DNA from: Cyclobacterium plantarum
GTDB lineage: Bacteria > Bacteroidota > Bacteroidia > Cytophagales > Cyclobacteriaceae
Length of the DNA: 64,000 bases
NCBI RefSeq assembly: GCF_011290685.1
Contig: NZ_JAANYN010000003.1
Location: 293,341 to 357,340 of the forward strand
Direction: 5' to 3'
Shown here: positions 43,361 through 54,200 of the stretch, in pieces
Layout: every line of letters starts with the position of its first letter
How positions within the stretch are numbered: the stretch's first letter is position 1
Made by a program: the position numbers and the translations under genes
Notes under the pieces: generated by a model
What the model saw: only the letters and a program-made list of their open reading frames with translations
The model's database searches: none
Told to the model about the DNA's origin: nothing

Positions 43361-45121
43361 ATGCATAGAACACATACTTGTGGAGAGCTGCGTCTGGAGG
43401 ATTTAAATAAAACAGTAACCCTGGCCGGATGGGTCCAAAGGGTAAGAAATAAAGGGGGGCTTGTTTGGGTAGATTTGAGAGATAGGTATGGCATCACCCA
43501 ATTGATATTTGAAGAGGGGGAAGTGGCTGCTCCCTTGCTCAAAGAGGCGGGTTCACTAGGCAGGGAGTTTGTGGTGCAGGCAGAAGGTACTGTAATTGAA
43601 CGTACAGCCAAGAATGACAGGATCCCAACAGGAGATATAGAGATACGGGTTAATGGTTTGAAAGTATTGAATAAGGCAAAGGTGCCTCCTTTTATTATCG
43701 AAGACGATACAGATGGTGGGGAAGATTTGCGGATGAAGTACAGGTATTTGGATTTGAGGAGAAATGTGATCCGCGAAAAATTGCACCTGAGGCATAAAAT
43801 GATGCAGGAAACCCGGAAATACATGGATGCAAAGAACTTCATGGAGGTGGAAACACCTGTATTGATCAAATCTACGCCTGAAGGTGCCCGGGACTTCGTA
43901 GTGCCCAGCAGGATTCATTCCGGTGAATTTTATGCCCTGCCACAATCACCACAAACTTTCAAGCAACTGTTGATGGTCAGTGGTTTTGACCGTTATTTTC
44001 AGATTGTCAAATGTTTCAGGGATGAAGATCTCAGGGCAGACCGCCAACCTGAATTTACACAGATAGATTGTGAGATGTCCTTTGTGGAGCAGGAGGATAT
44101 TTTGGAAATTTTTGAAGGAATGATCAGGCATTTGTTTCGGGAAGTAAAAGGAGTGGAATTGGAAGAAGTTCCCCGCATGACCTATGCGGATGCGATGAGG
44201 CTGTATGGCAACGATAAACCTGATGTAAGATTCGGCATGCCCTTTTTTGAATTGACGGATCTGGCACAGGGAAAAGGATTCAATGTTTTTGACAATGCCG
44301 AATTGGTGGTGGGCATTTGTGCCACTGGTGCTGCTGGATACACCAGAAAACAAATTGACGCCTTAACGGATTGGGTAAAAAGACCTCAGATTGGTGCCAG
44401 GGGTTTGGTATATGTAAAGTGCAATGAAGATGGTACTTTTAAATCCTCGGTGGATAAATTTTATACCCAGGAGGACCTGAAAGCCTGGGCGGATAAAGCA
44501 GGGGCCGCAGCAGGGGACTTGATTTTGGTTTTGTCCGGAGAGCTGAATGCTACCAGGAAACAACTTTCCGAACTCCGGCTGAAGATGGGAGAAGACCTGG
44601 GTTTGAGAGACAGATTCACCTACAAGCCACTTTGGGTATTGGATTTTCCACTGCTGGAGTGGGATGAAGAAACTGCCAGGTTTCATGCCATGCACCATCC
44701 TTTTACCTCCCCGAAAAAGGAGGACATTCCCTTGCTGGATGCCGATCCCGGAAAAGTTAGGGCCAATGCATACGACCTGGTAATCAACGGAGTAGAAATA
44801 GGCGGAGGCTCTATTCGTATCCACGATAAGGCAACCCAACAACTAATGTTCAGACATTTGGGCTTTACCGAAGCTGAAGCTCAGTCCCAATTTGGTTTTC
44901 TGATGGAGGCCTTTGAATATGGAGCACCGCCTCATGGTGGTATTGCCTTTGGTTTTGACAGGCTCTGCGCCATATTTGGAGGTAGTGATTCTATCAGGGA
45001 TTACATCGCTTTTCCAAAAAATAATGCAGGAAGAGATGTAATGATCAATTCCCCAAGCCCGGTTTCCGAAAGCCAACTGGAAGAGCTGTCCATAGCCATC
45101 AGGGAGAAGAAAGAACTGTAA
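43361..45121 (+). CDS. aspS: Aspartyl-tRNA synthetase
   Basis: Charges tRNA-Asp with aspartate. From the ATG at 43361 it has 586 residues, the normal bacterial length: N-terminal OB-fold anticodon domain ([20 protein letters not shown]), class II catalytic core with motif 2 [18 protein letters not shown] and motif 3 [11 protein letters not shown], and the bacterial insertion (GAD) domain in between. The frame opens 33 bases earlier, but the standard start [10 protein letters not shown] supports the later Met. Whether it is discriminating or also charges tRNA-Asn cannot be read directly. Confidence 0.97.
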   Translation: MHRTHTCGELRLEDLNKTVTLAGWVQRVRNKGGLVWVDLRDRYGITQLIFEEGEVAAPLLKEAGSLGREFVVQAEGTVIERTAKNDRIPTGDIEIRVNGLKVLNKAKVPPFIIEDDTDGGEDLRMKYRYLDLRRNVIREKLHLRHKMMQETRKYMDAKNFMEVETPVLIKSTPEGARDFVVPSRIHSGEFYALPQSPQTFKQLLMVSGFDRYFQIVKCFRDEDLRADRQPEFTQIDCEMSFVEQEDILEIFEGMIRHLFREVKGVELEEVPRMTYADAMRLYGNDKPDVRFGMPFFELTDLAQGKGFNVFDNAELVVGICATGAAGYTRKQIDALTDWVKRPQIGARGLVYVKCNEDGTFKSSVDKFYTQEDLKAWADKAGAAAGDLILVLSGELNATRKQLSELRLKMGEDLGLRDRFTYKPLWVLDFPLLEWDEETARFHAMHHPFTSPKKEDIPLLDADPGKVRANAYDLVINGVEIGGGSIRIHDKATQQLMFRHLGFTEAEAQSQFGFLMEAFEYGAPPHGGIAFGFDRLCAIFGGSDSIRDYIAFPKNNAGRDVMINSPSPVSESQLEELSIAIREKKEL

Positions 45122-45138
45122 ATAAAAACTTATTAAGC

Positions 45139-45286
45139 ATTAGGAATCCTAATTGCCTGTCGGGACTACAGGAAAAGCTGAAACTTCAGCAAAATCAGTC
45201 CCTGGGCTTCCCGATTTCAAGATCGGGAAGCTTAGGGACTGATTGTAAAACAGTTTTACTTCGTAATACCTGTGCGCGGTGGCGCA
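45139..45286. repeat. Cluster of six inverted repeats between convergent genes
   Basis: In 148 bases after aspS there are six hairpins: 45139-45145/45147-45153 (perfect 7 bp), 45156-45160/45168-45172 (5 bp), 45177-45182/45185-45190 (6 bp), 45193-45215/45222-45244 (23 bp with two G-U pairs as RNA), 45245-45251/45253-45259 (7 bp) and 45273-45277/45282-45286 (5 bp, GC-rich). The long one can act as a terminator stem but has no T-run. The density suggests a palindromic intergenic repeat element or structured RNA. Confidence 0.65.
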
Positions 45287-45324
45287 GTTAGGCGATGCAT
45301 ATTTCATTTAACCTACCTGGAAGG

Positions 45325-46014
45325 TCATTTAAATTGTAGCAAATGGCTTCTGATGCCCATGACAATTAATAGTTGGGCGAGGACATATGATCCCATGATC
45401 AATATTTTCCCATCAGGTATAGGGAAAAAAAACTTGTCCATGGCCTGAAGGCCGTTGGATATAAAAAAGAGGGAAGCCCCCAAAAACACTTGCCAAAAAC
45501 TGGAATTATTGGTTCTGCCATATCTTTCTCTGGCAATGGTAAGCATCATGACTATGGCCAATAGATAAATCACCACAGGAATTTTCAAATCAAAAAGTTG
45601 TTTTTGTATCAAAAAGTAGACAAAGGCTGCAAGAATGTAGATGGGCAAGTTGTATAAAAACATTTTGATGAAATTTACTTTCAACGGATTGAAAGTATGG
45701 TTTTGGGTAAGCTTAAATGCAACAATATAGCAGATGTGTGTCATAAAAAAAGCTCCTAAACCATACAGGAATAAATGTGGGTATAAAAGTAAAATATCGC
45801 CTACAATGGATGAAAATAAGGCCACAGCCACACTTATTCTTAAAAGACTTCCTTTGATAAGTTTCGTAGAATAAAGGAAATAGCCCAGCAGGGCCGCCAC
45901 TATCAATGGTTTGGAAAATATCCTGTAATTGGGCACTGCATGGATGATCAAAGCCATGTCTGCCAAAGCAGATAGTAAGAATAGATACAACCAGACAATT
46001 CCTTTTTTGTACAT
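45325..46014 (-). CDS. YhhN/TMEM86 family membrane protein (lysoplasmalogenase-like)
   Basis: 229 residues with about eight hydrophobic helices and almost no soluble loops. The YhhN pattern is visible: SKPLIVAALLGYFLY near residue 34, FSSIVGDILLL (67-77), and FFMTHICYIVAF (about 89-100). Animal TMEM86 and a Legionella member hydrolyse the vinyl-ether bond of lysoplasmalogens. The bacterial role in aerobic Bacteroidota, which generally lack plasmalogens, is unclear, so activity is inferred only from family. It is a single gene, convergent with aspS. Confidence 0.8.
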   Translation of the reverse strand: MYKKGIVWLYLFLLSALADMALIIHAVPNYRIFSKPLIVAALLGYFLYSTKLIKGSLLRISVAVALFSSIVGDILLLYPHLFLYGLGAFFMTHICYIVAFKLTQNHTFNPLKVNFIKMFLYNLPIYILAAFVYFLIQKQLFDLKIPVVIYLLAIVMMLTIARERYGRTNNSSFWQVFLGASLFFISNGLQAMDKFFFPIPDGKILIMGSYVLAQLLIVMGIRSHLLQFK

Positions 46015-46435
46015 TTTATTCGTTTTCGATGGGGATTTTTTTTGAATCCATAAGATAAAGACTTTAACAGTAAAAATTCAAATCAATGATTGGTTGCATG
46101 ATTTTTTTTGCCCTGCCAATTTTAAGAAAATCTTTCCGGGAATGAATTTGACAAATAAGGGAAGACAGATCATGAAAAAAGCGGATTTAGAACATTTGTA
46201 GCGTGTTTTTTTAAATCTCAGTATAAAAAGACTTTTTAAGGATGTATTTGTAGCCCTTTAAAAAATTTACTTCTAATTTCTAAAATTAAGAATTTGTTAA
46301 CTATTTTTACGGTATAAATTGAAAACATAACAATTCGTCAAAAAAATAGTCTCCATATAGGCTTACCTTTGTACCTGCCCAGATAACCTTATACCTAAAT
46401 TAAAGTTATTTAATTCTACCAATTAATTGTTAAAA
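46015..46435. other. Divergent intergenic region with candidate -7 element
   Basis: 421 AT-rich bases between the YhhN gene and a TonB-dependent receptor. TACCTTTG (46364-46371) matches TAnnTTTG and would give a receptor leader of about 58 bases. No convincing TTTG is found at the expected upstream distance. No short gene seen. Confidence 0.35.
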
Positions 46436-49400
46436 ATGAGGCAAATACTACAAAAATTTCTATTGGTTACCCTGTTATTCGTATTTGCGGTGGGAGCTGT
46501 CCAATCGCAGGTGACAACGAGTTTCCTTCAGGGTATCGTCACTGACGGAGAGGGCGAAACGCTTCCCGGAGCAAATGTTGTAGCGGTGCATGAGCCATCA
46601 GGTACCCGCTACGGAACAGTTACAAATATTGAGGGCAGGTTTACTTTACCTAACCTACGAACCGGCGGACCCTATTCCGTTCAAATTAGTTTTGTGGGTT
46701 TCAGGTCTCAGTCTTATACGGACATCACCTTGAGATTAGGTGAGCCTTATGCCCTGAATGTTGTCCTTATGGACGAAAGTGCAGATCTGTCAGAGGTGGT
46801 GGTTACAGCCATAAGGTCCAGTGATTTCAGTTCTTCCCGGACTGGTGCAGCTACCAATATAAGTAATGAACAGGTTAACTCGCTTCCGACCATCCAAAGA
46901 AGTTTAACTGACTTTACCCGGCTGACTCCCCAATCCAATGGGAACAGTTTTGCAGGTAGAGATGGCAGGTATAACAATGTTCAGATAGATGGAGCGAATT
47001 TCAATAATGGATTTGGTCTTAGTGATGGGTTGCTTCCCGGTGGGAGGTCCCAACCCATTTCCCTGGATGCCATTGAAGAAATTACGGTAAATATTGCTCC
47101 GTTTGACGTGAGACAAAGTGGATTTACCGGAGCAGGGGTGAATGCGATCACCCGAAGTGGTACCAATACATTCAAAGGCTCGGCATTCGGGTTTTTCAGG
47201 AACCAGGATTTTAATGGCAGGAGAGTTGGTGATCTCGAATTAGATGAACAAGACCAGGCTTCCACCCGCATTCTTGGTTTTCGACTTGGGGGACCAATTA
47301 TTGAAAACAAGCTTTTCTTTTTTGTAAATGCCGAGCAAACCAGAAATGAAGGAACCAACCCCAATGCGGTCAATTTGTGGAGGCCTTCTCAAGATGGGAT
47401 AGCTGTTCCGGATCAAAATATTTCCAGAACCAGGGAATCGGATTTGATTGCTGTAAGACAGCATTTGATTGACCAATGGGGTTACGATCCGGGAAGGTAC
47501 CAGGGTTATGCCAATGATGCCGGAGATGAGAGCCTTTCCTTATTTGCCAGATTGGATTGGAATATCAACGATAAACATAAATTATCCGCCAGGTTCAGTA
47601 ATGTACGTGGTAGCAGATCCTCATTGGTCAATGGATCCTCTGGCCCCAGACCCAGGTCGGCTACCAACAGGGTCAGTGACCAGTCCATTGCTTTTGAATC
47701 CACTCAGTATGGATTTGACGATATAGTAGATTCCTATGCAGTCGAATTGAGCAGTTACTTTTCACCAAGGCTATCCAATCAGTTTATCGGATCCTATTCA
47801 AAAATTCAGACCACCCGATCTTCATTCAGTGACAGGGTGTTTCCTACAATTGATATCTGGTCTGGTGTAGGGACCAATCCGAATACCGGCTTACCAGACG
47901 GTGGAAGCAATTATATCACTGCAGGTTATGATCCCTTCACCTTTGGCAATGATGTTATTAACAATAATTTCAATTTTGTCAATAACCTTACCTACATCGC
48001 TGGAAAACACGAAATTACGGCTGGTGCAGCATTTGAATCCCAAAATTTTGGCAACCAGTTTTTGAGGATCGGCGCATCTTATTATAGGTATGCATCCGTT
48101 GAGGATTTTTTGAGTACCGGGACTCCCAATGAAGTTTCTCCCATAATGTTCGGTATAACGTACCCTTATGAAGGTGCAGACACTTATGGTGGTATTACCT
48201 TGGGAACTGGAGGGCTTTACATTCAGGATAAAATAAATGTCAACCAGAAACTGGATTTGACGGTTGGATTGCGGGGAGAACTACCTTTATTTTTAAACGA
48301 TCTGACTACCAATCCCGAGATAGATGCGTTGGAATTCCGGTCTATAGATGGAGGGAGTAAAAATTATACTTCCGGGGAGTGGCCCAAGTCCAGGCTTAAC
48401 CTCAGCCCTAGAGTGGGCTTCAATTACGATATTACAGGAGATGGCATGCTCAAGCTCCGCGGTGGTACGGGTATATTTTTTGGAAACATCCCATTTGTTT
48501 GGTTTACCAATATGCCTTCTGGAGCAGGTGGATACCAAAACAATGTGGAACCCAATGGCTATGACCAGGTAGAAGGCTGGATCGATGGTATCACCTTTAA
48601 TCCCGACCAATATTATTGGCCAAACAATCCTCCTGCCGGAGCAGAGGATGTGTTTCTGACCAGTGCTGAAGGCGGAGTGCCTGGTACTATTGCCCTGGTG
48701 GATGACGAATTCAAAATGCCAAGTGTTTGGAGAACCAGTCTTGGCCTGGATTATGAAATGCCAACCTTGCCCATTACCCTGACAACAGATTTGATGTATA
48801 CCAGAGACGTGAATGCGGTTTACCAGTTTCTTGCCAATAGGGCTGAAGCAACTGAGTTCATGAACAATGGTAACGACAACAGGGAATTTTACCCTGATGG
48901 TGCTCCCCGGTTCAACCCTGCTGTAGGTGCCAATAATGTATTTATCCTTTCCAATACGGAAGAAAAGGGAAATATTTTCAACGCCACCTTTAGTGCGAAT
49001 GTAAATGCGGGAAATGGGTTCTTTGGTTCCCTTGCATATACCTATACCTATGCAGATGAAGTGTCCAGTAATCCAGGGTCTTCCGCAAATTCTGCCTTTG
49101 CAGGACCAAATATCAATAATCCGAATCAGCAGTTGTTGTACCCTTCATTTTTCGCGGTGCCACACAGGGTTGTAGGTAGTTTGTCATACCAGTTTACTTA
49201 CTTGAACCATGCATCCACTACCTTGTCCTTGTTCTACAGTGGTTCTCACCAGGGTAGATTTAGTTACAGGTACCTGAATGATATCAATAACGATGGCATC
49301 AATTCTGATTTATTATATGTTCCTGCCAACAATAACGAAATAAATTTCACGGATATCGTCGACGATAACGGAGTTGTCCAATTTACTGCGGCAGAGCAGT

Positions 49401-49807
49401 TGGCAGCTTTCAATCAATACGTGGATAATGATTCCCACTTAAGCTCAAAAAGAGGAGACTACGCTGATAGGAATGCCAACCTACTTCCCTGGCTCAGCAG
49501 GATGGACGTTCGTATACTTCAGGATTTGTTTACAGATTTGGGGAATAGGAAAAACACCCTTCAAATCAGTTTGGATGTGTTGAACGTGGGAAATTTATTG
49601 AATTCTGATTGGGGGCTGGCCAAGACGCTCAATAATGCCCAGAATTTGTTGGTTCCTGTTGATGTGCAACAAGATGGTCCTTCTACTTTTAGGATGAATA
49701 CGGTTACTGAAAATGGAGAAACCATCCTGCCCACCACTCCCTTCAGAAACATCACCACTACAAGTACTACCTGGAGCATGCAGGTAGGATTGAGATACAT
49801 ATTCTAA
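46436..49807 (+). CDS. Large TonB-dependent receptor with regulatory beta domain (Oar-like)
   Basis: 1123 residues from the ATG at 46436 (a TTG three codons earlier is also in frame). Signal peptide to about residue 24, carboxypeptidase-regulatory-like domain (about 26-110), SEVVVTAIR linker, plug with RYNNVQIDGANFNNGFG and GVNAITRSGTNTFKGSAFGF, and a barrel ending SMQVGLRYIF. The plug wording and absence of a SusD gene set it apart from SusC; it resembles Oar-type receptors. In Bacteroidota such proteins import large or protein-derived ligands or take part in secretion. Ligand unknown. Single gene with its own terminator. Confidence 0.9.
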   Translation: MRQILQKFLLVTLLFVFAVGAVQSQVTTSFLQGIVTDGEGETLPGANVVAVHEPSGTRYGTVTNIEGRFTLPNLRTGGPYSVQISFVGFRSQSYTDITLRLGEPYALNVVLMDESADLSEVVVTAIRSSDFSSSRTGAATNISNEQVNSLPTIQRSLTDFTRLTPQSNGNSFAGRDGRYNNVQIDGANFNNGFGLSDGLLPGGRSQPISLDAIEEITVNIAPFDVRQSGFTGAGVNAITRSGTNTFKGSAFGFFRNQDFNGRRVGDLELDEQDQASTRILGFRLGGPIIENKLFFFVNAEQTRNEGTNPNAVNLWRPSQDGIAVPDQNISRTRESDLIAVRQHLIDQWGYDPGRYQGYANDAGDESLSLFARLDWNINDKHKLSARFSNVRGSRSSLVNGSSGPRPRSATNRVSDQSIAFESTQYGFDDIVDSYAVELSSYFSPRLSNQFIGSYSKIQTTRSSFSDRVFPTIDIWSGVGTNPNTGLPDGGSNYITAGYDPFTFGNDVINNNFNFVNNLTYIAGKHEITAGAAFESQNFGNQFLRIGASYYRYASVEDFLSTGTPNEVSPIMFGITYPYEGADTYGGITLGTGGLYIQDKINVNQKLDLTVGLRGELPLFLNDLTTNPEIDALEFRSIDGGSKNYTSGEWPKSRLNLSPRVGFNYDITGDGMLKLRGGTGIFFGNIPFVWFTNMPSGAGGYQNNVEPNGYDQVEGWIDGITFNPDQYYWPNNPPAGAEDVFLTSAEGGVPGTIALVDDEFKMPSVWRTSLGLDYEMPTLPITLTTDLMYTRDVNAVYQFLANRAEATEFMNNGNDNREFYPDGAPRFNPAVGANNVFILSNTEEKGNIFNATFSANVNAGNGFFGSLAYTYTYADEVSSNPGSSANSAFAGPNINNPNQQLLYPSFFAVPHRVVGSLSYQFTYLNHASTTLSLFYSGSHQGRFSYRYLNDINNDGINSDLLYVPANNNEINFTDIVDDNGVVQFTAAEQLAAFNQYVDNDSHLSSKRGDYADRNANLLPWLSRMDVRILQDLFTDLGNRKNTLQISLDVLNVGNLLNSDWGLAKTLNNAQNLLVPVDVQQDGPSTFRMNTVTENGETILPTTPFRNITTTSTTWSMQVGLRYIF

Positions 49808-49826
49808 TTATAGAAATCGAACTACT

Positions 49827-49860
49827 AAAGCCATCCTTTCCCGAAGGGTGGCTTTTTTTT
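49827..49860 (+). terminator. Rho-independent terminator after the TonB-dependent receptor
   Basis: Arms 49827-49838 (AAAGCCATCCTT) and 49844-49855 pair with one G-U, then a T-run to 49860, starting 20 bases after the stop. Confidence 0.9.
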
Positions 49861-50187
49861 ATTGCGCTAAAAAAATGCATATGATTGATGATTTTTATTT
49901 TAATTTTAAAAAATCAGGTTTCAAATCAACCAGAAATCTCTTTTTTTTATCATGAATATGCCATTGGTGGCTGGGTATCACCTTTTATATTTTATTGTTT
50001 CCTTTCTTTAAAAAACATGATTTATTTTGTTACAAATGGATTTAAAACCCGGACGTATTTGTTTATTTGTAAGTCAAAAAGAACTTTTTAAAATTAAATT
50101 AAAAAACATTTCAAGTGAAAGCCACTTATTTAATATAGCGATCCGGAATTGCTGGATTTTGGGAATTATTTACGTATTGAGACAGGA
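49861..50187. other. Intergenic spacer before the efflux operon
   Basis: AT-rich. A frame at 49885-50091 has no signal, domain or start support and I do not count it. A promoter for the efflux operon must lie here, but no exact TAnnTTTG box is seen. Position 50184-50187 just before the start codon has AGGA-like bases (ACAGGAATG). Confidence 0.4.
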
Positions 50188-51264
50188 ATGAAAAAACAGA
50201 CCAAAATTATTTTGATACTTATCATCGTGTTGGTGATAAGTGTTATATTTTTTTACCCCAGGATGGATATTTTAACTGGTGGGGAGGAAAAAGCCACCAC
50301 TTCACAAAATGGGGGAGCCCAACCCAGTTTGCCCGTGAATGTGGTGGAACTCAAACAAGAAAAGTTAGAAAATAACCTCAACATCACAGGCTCTTTGATT
50401 CCAAATGAAATTGTTACCCTAAGGCCCGAAGTAGCCGGATTGGTGGAAAAAGTTGCTTTCGATGAAGGTCAGTTTGTGAGAAAAGGAACACCATTGCTCT
50501 ACCTCAATGATGAGGAATTGGATGCCCAGCGGGAAAGACTGACTTTTACCAAAAAATTGTACGAGAGCCAGGAGAACAGACAAAAGGAATTGTTGGCCAG
50601 AGAAGCCATCAGTCAGGAAGAATACGACATAGTCCTAAATCAATACAATACCAATCTTGCCGACCTGAGGCTGATAGAGGCACAACTTGACAAAATGGTC
50701 ATTCGTGCGCCATTTGATGGGGAACTGGGATTCAGGCAGGTTTCCGAAGGAAGTGTTATCGGTACTTCTGATGTTATTGCCAGTATAGTTAATGTTGACC
50801 CCATTAAGATCGAATTTTCTATTCCGGAAAGGTACGCAAATGAAATCAAAGAAGGTTCTATCATTCATTTTAGAGCAAATAACAGCATTGAGGAGGCAGA
50901 AGGAAAGGTTTATGCGATTGAGCCCAATGTGGATGCGGCCACCAGAACCCTTAAAATAAGGGCAATGAGTCCGAATAAGGAAAAGAAATTTTTGCCAGGA
51001 ATGTTTGTAAGGGTAAGGTTGGTGCTAAACGAAATAGACAATGCCATACTGATCCCTTCGGAATCCCTGATCCCCGAACTAGAGGGATACAAGGTATATG
51101 TAGCCAAAGAAGGAAAAATAGAATCCAGAAAGGTGACAATTGGTCAACGTTCGGACACCAGGGTTCAAATCATAGATGGTCTGGCTCCGGGAGAGCTGGT
51201 TTTAACTACCGGAGTATTGCAAGCCCGGGAAGGTATGCCTGTAAACGTCAACCAAATTAATTGA
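50188..51264 (+). CDS. RND efflux periplasmic adaptor (membrane fusion protein)
   Basis: 358 residues from the ATG at 50188. N-terminal membrane anchor (about 5-23), lipoyl half-motifs (IVTLRPEVAGLVEKVAFDEGQ and VIRAPFDGELGFRQVSEGS, each cited by their start near residues 72 and 170), a short coiled-coil hairpin between them and a beta-barrel plus membrane-proximal domain. It links the inner-membrane pump to the outer-membrane channel. The next two genes supply those parts, the pump starting 6 bases later. The frame is open 39 bases upstream, but the anchor begins at this Met. Confidence 0.93.
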   Translation: MKKQTKIILILIIVLVISVIFFYPRMDILTGGEEKATTSQNGGAQPSLPVNVVELKQEKLENNLNITGSLIPNEIVTLRPEVAGLVEKVAFDEGQFVRKGTPLLYLNDEELDAQRERLTFTKKLYESQENRQKELLAREAISQEEYDIVLNQYNTNLADLRLIEAQLDKMVIRAPFDGELGFRQVSEGSVIGTSDVIASIVNVDPIKIEFSIPERYANEIKEGSIIHFRANNSIEEAEGKVYAIEPNVDAATRTLKIRAMSPNKEKKFLPGMFVRVRLVLNEIDNAILIPSESLIPELEGYKVYVAKEGKIESRKVTIGQRSDTRVQIIDGLAPGELVLTTGVLQAREGMPVNVNQIN

Positions 51265-51270
51265 TCATTC

Positions 51271-54200
51271 ATGTCCAGTTTATCCACCATCAGTATCCGA
51301 AGGCCGGTATTGTCCATAGTAATGTCCCTGACCATCATGATCTTCGGGATCATCGGGATATCTTTTCTGGGCATAAGGGAATTCCCAAGCGTGGACCCTC
51401 CGGTGGTCAATGTCAGAACCACTTATGTAGGTGCGAATGCAGATGTAATAGAAGCACAGATAACCGAACCCCTTGAAGAAGGGATCAACGGCATATCGGG
51501 AATCAAATCCCTGACGTCCATCTCTAACGATGGGGGTAGCAGTATTACAGTGGAATTTGAAGTTGGGGCTGATATGGAGGCTGCAGCCAATGATGTCAGG
51601 GACAGGGTGTCCAGGGCTCAGCGGAACCTTCCCATAGATGCTGAACCTCCCATAGTTACCAAACAAGATGCCGATACCCAGCCCATAGTTTTTCTTAACG
51701 TTCAAAGTGAACAGCGCAGTCTGCTCGATTTATCCGATATTGCCACGAATATTTTTAAGGAGCGGCTTCAAACCATAGACGGTGTAAGTGAGATCCGGAT
51801 TTGGGGAGAAAAAGAGTATGCCATCAGGTTGAGAATGGATCCCTTGAGGATGGCATCTTATGGTATTACTCCCCTCGATGTGCTTACAAGGGTGCAAAGT
51901 GAAAATGTAGAACTGCCTACAGGGAGCATTGAAGGACAATCCATAGAACTTTCTGTCAGGACCAGAAGCAGGATGAGTACTCCGGATGAATTCAACAGGC
52001 TCATCATAAAGGAAGAGTCCAACAATGTGGTCCGGTTTCAGGACATTGGCAATGCTGAACTTGCTCCATTAAACGAGAAAACGGTATTGAAAAGAGATGG
52101 TGTCCCCATGGTAGGGGTGGCGCTGGTTCCGCTGCCAGGCTCCAATAGCATCGAAATTATGGATGAATTTTACCGGAGGTTGGATTTTATTCAAAAGGAT
52201 TTGCCGCCGGATATTGAGTTGGGAATAGGTTTTGATACGACCAAATATATCAGAAGTTCCATCAGTGAGGTACAGGAAACCATTCTGCTTGCGTTTGTCC
52301 TGGTGGTCTTGATCATCTTCCTCTTTTTGCGGGATTGGAGAACTACTTTTATCCCTGTGCTTACCATTCCCATCAGTTTGATCGGGGTTTTCTTTATCAT
52401 GTACTTTGCCGGCTTTTCCATCAATGTACTTACTTTGCTGGGCATAGTTTTGTCCATTGGATTGGTGGTGGATGATGCCATTGTGGTATTGGAAAACATT
52501 TATACCAAAATAGAAGGGGGAGAAGATCCAGACAAGGCTGCTGAAAAGGGAGCTGAAGAAATTTTTTTCGCGGTGATTGCTACCACGGTGGCATTGGCAG
52601 CGGTATTCTTGCCAGTAATATTCCTTACGGGCACCACAGGTAGGTTATTCAGAGAATTTGGCGTGGTAGTAGCCGGGGCTGTAATCATTTCCTCATTTGT
52701 GGCACTTACCATGACTCCCATGCTCAGTTCCAAATTGCTGAAAAAAAGGGAAAAGAAAAATTGGCTCTACACCAAAACCGAACCTTTCTTTTTATGGTTG
52801 AATGACCTGTATGCTGGGGCCTTATCCAGTTTTATGAAAGTAAAATGGGTTTCATTTGTTCTATTGGCCATTATGGGCATGGGCACCTATTACCTGTTCA
52901 ATGACATTCCATCCGAATTGGCACCTCTTGAGGACAGGGGACAAATTAGAATAAACCTGGCAGGACCTGAAGGAGCAACCTTTGGTTATATGGATAGGGT
53001 CATAGACGAAATGACCGAGGATCTGATGAAACTGGTACCCGATGCGGAAAGAGCCGGGTTGATTTCTGTAACTTCCCCTGGTTTTGGCAGTGCCAGTACC
53101 AATTCAGGTTTCGTGAGGGTGATTCTCAAAGATGCTTCAGAAAGGGAGAGGTCACAGCAAATGATTTTTGATGATGTTTCTGAATACCTGAAAACCAAAA
53201 CAGCGGTCAGGGCATTTGGAGCCCAGGAACCTTCTATAGGGGACAGGAGAGCCGGATTACCCATTCAATATGTTATTCAGGCACAGACACTGGAAAAATT
53301 GAAGGAAATAATACCTGTCTTTATGGAAAGGGTAGGTCAAAATCCTGCCTTTAGTTTTTCGGATGTCAACCTGAAATTCACCAAGCCTGAAATTGAAGTA
53401 GAGATTGACAGAGAAAAAGCGCGAAATATTGGTGTTTCGGTTCAGGAAATAGCCAGAACCCTTCAGTTGAGTTATTCCGGACAGCGATTTGATTATTTTA
53501 TCATGAATGGAAAACAATATCAGGTGGTTGGGGAAATGCGATTAGAGGACAGAAATGAACCCATTAACCTGAGAATGCTTTATGTGAGGGGAGAGGATGG
53601 TCAGTTGGTCCAAATGGATAATCTGGTCCGAATCTCTGAAAGGAGTACACCGCCACAACTTTACAGGTTCAATCGTTTTGTAAGTGCTACCGTGCAGGCT
53701 CAGTTGGCGGCAGGAGAAACAGTGGGTACAGGTCTGGAAGAAATGGACAAAATAGCAGCCGAAGTTTTGGATGAAACCTATTCTACTGATGTGGCAGGGT
53801 TGTCCAAGGAATACCGGGACAGCTCGAGTAGTTTGGTTTTTGCCTTCATTTTTGCATTGGTATTGATTTATCTGGTACTTTCAGCACAGTTTGAAAGCTT
53901 TATGGATCCCCTTACCATAATGTTTACGGTTCCTTTGGCCATATTCGGGGCATTATTTTCTCTGTGGTTGTTTGATTTTACACTCAATGTTTTCAGCCAG
54001 ATCGGAATCATCATGCTCATAGGTTTGGTCACGAAAAACGGTATTCTGATAGTTGAGTTTGCCAACCAGAGGAAAGCCACCGGGATGAGTATTTCCGAAG
54101 CTATTGAAGGCGCTGCCGCAGCCCGTTTCAGGCCGATTCTGATGACCAGCTTATCTACAATCCTGGGTATACTGCCCATTGCCCTGGCTTTGGGAGCCGG

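Noticed and set aside
49885-50091. 68-codon open frame before the efflux operon
   Set aside because: No signal peptide, domain or neighbour support; Phe/Ile/Lys-rich composition expected of translated AT-rich spacer.
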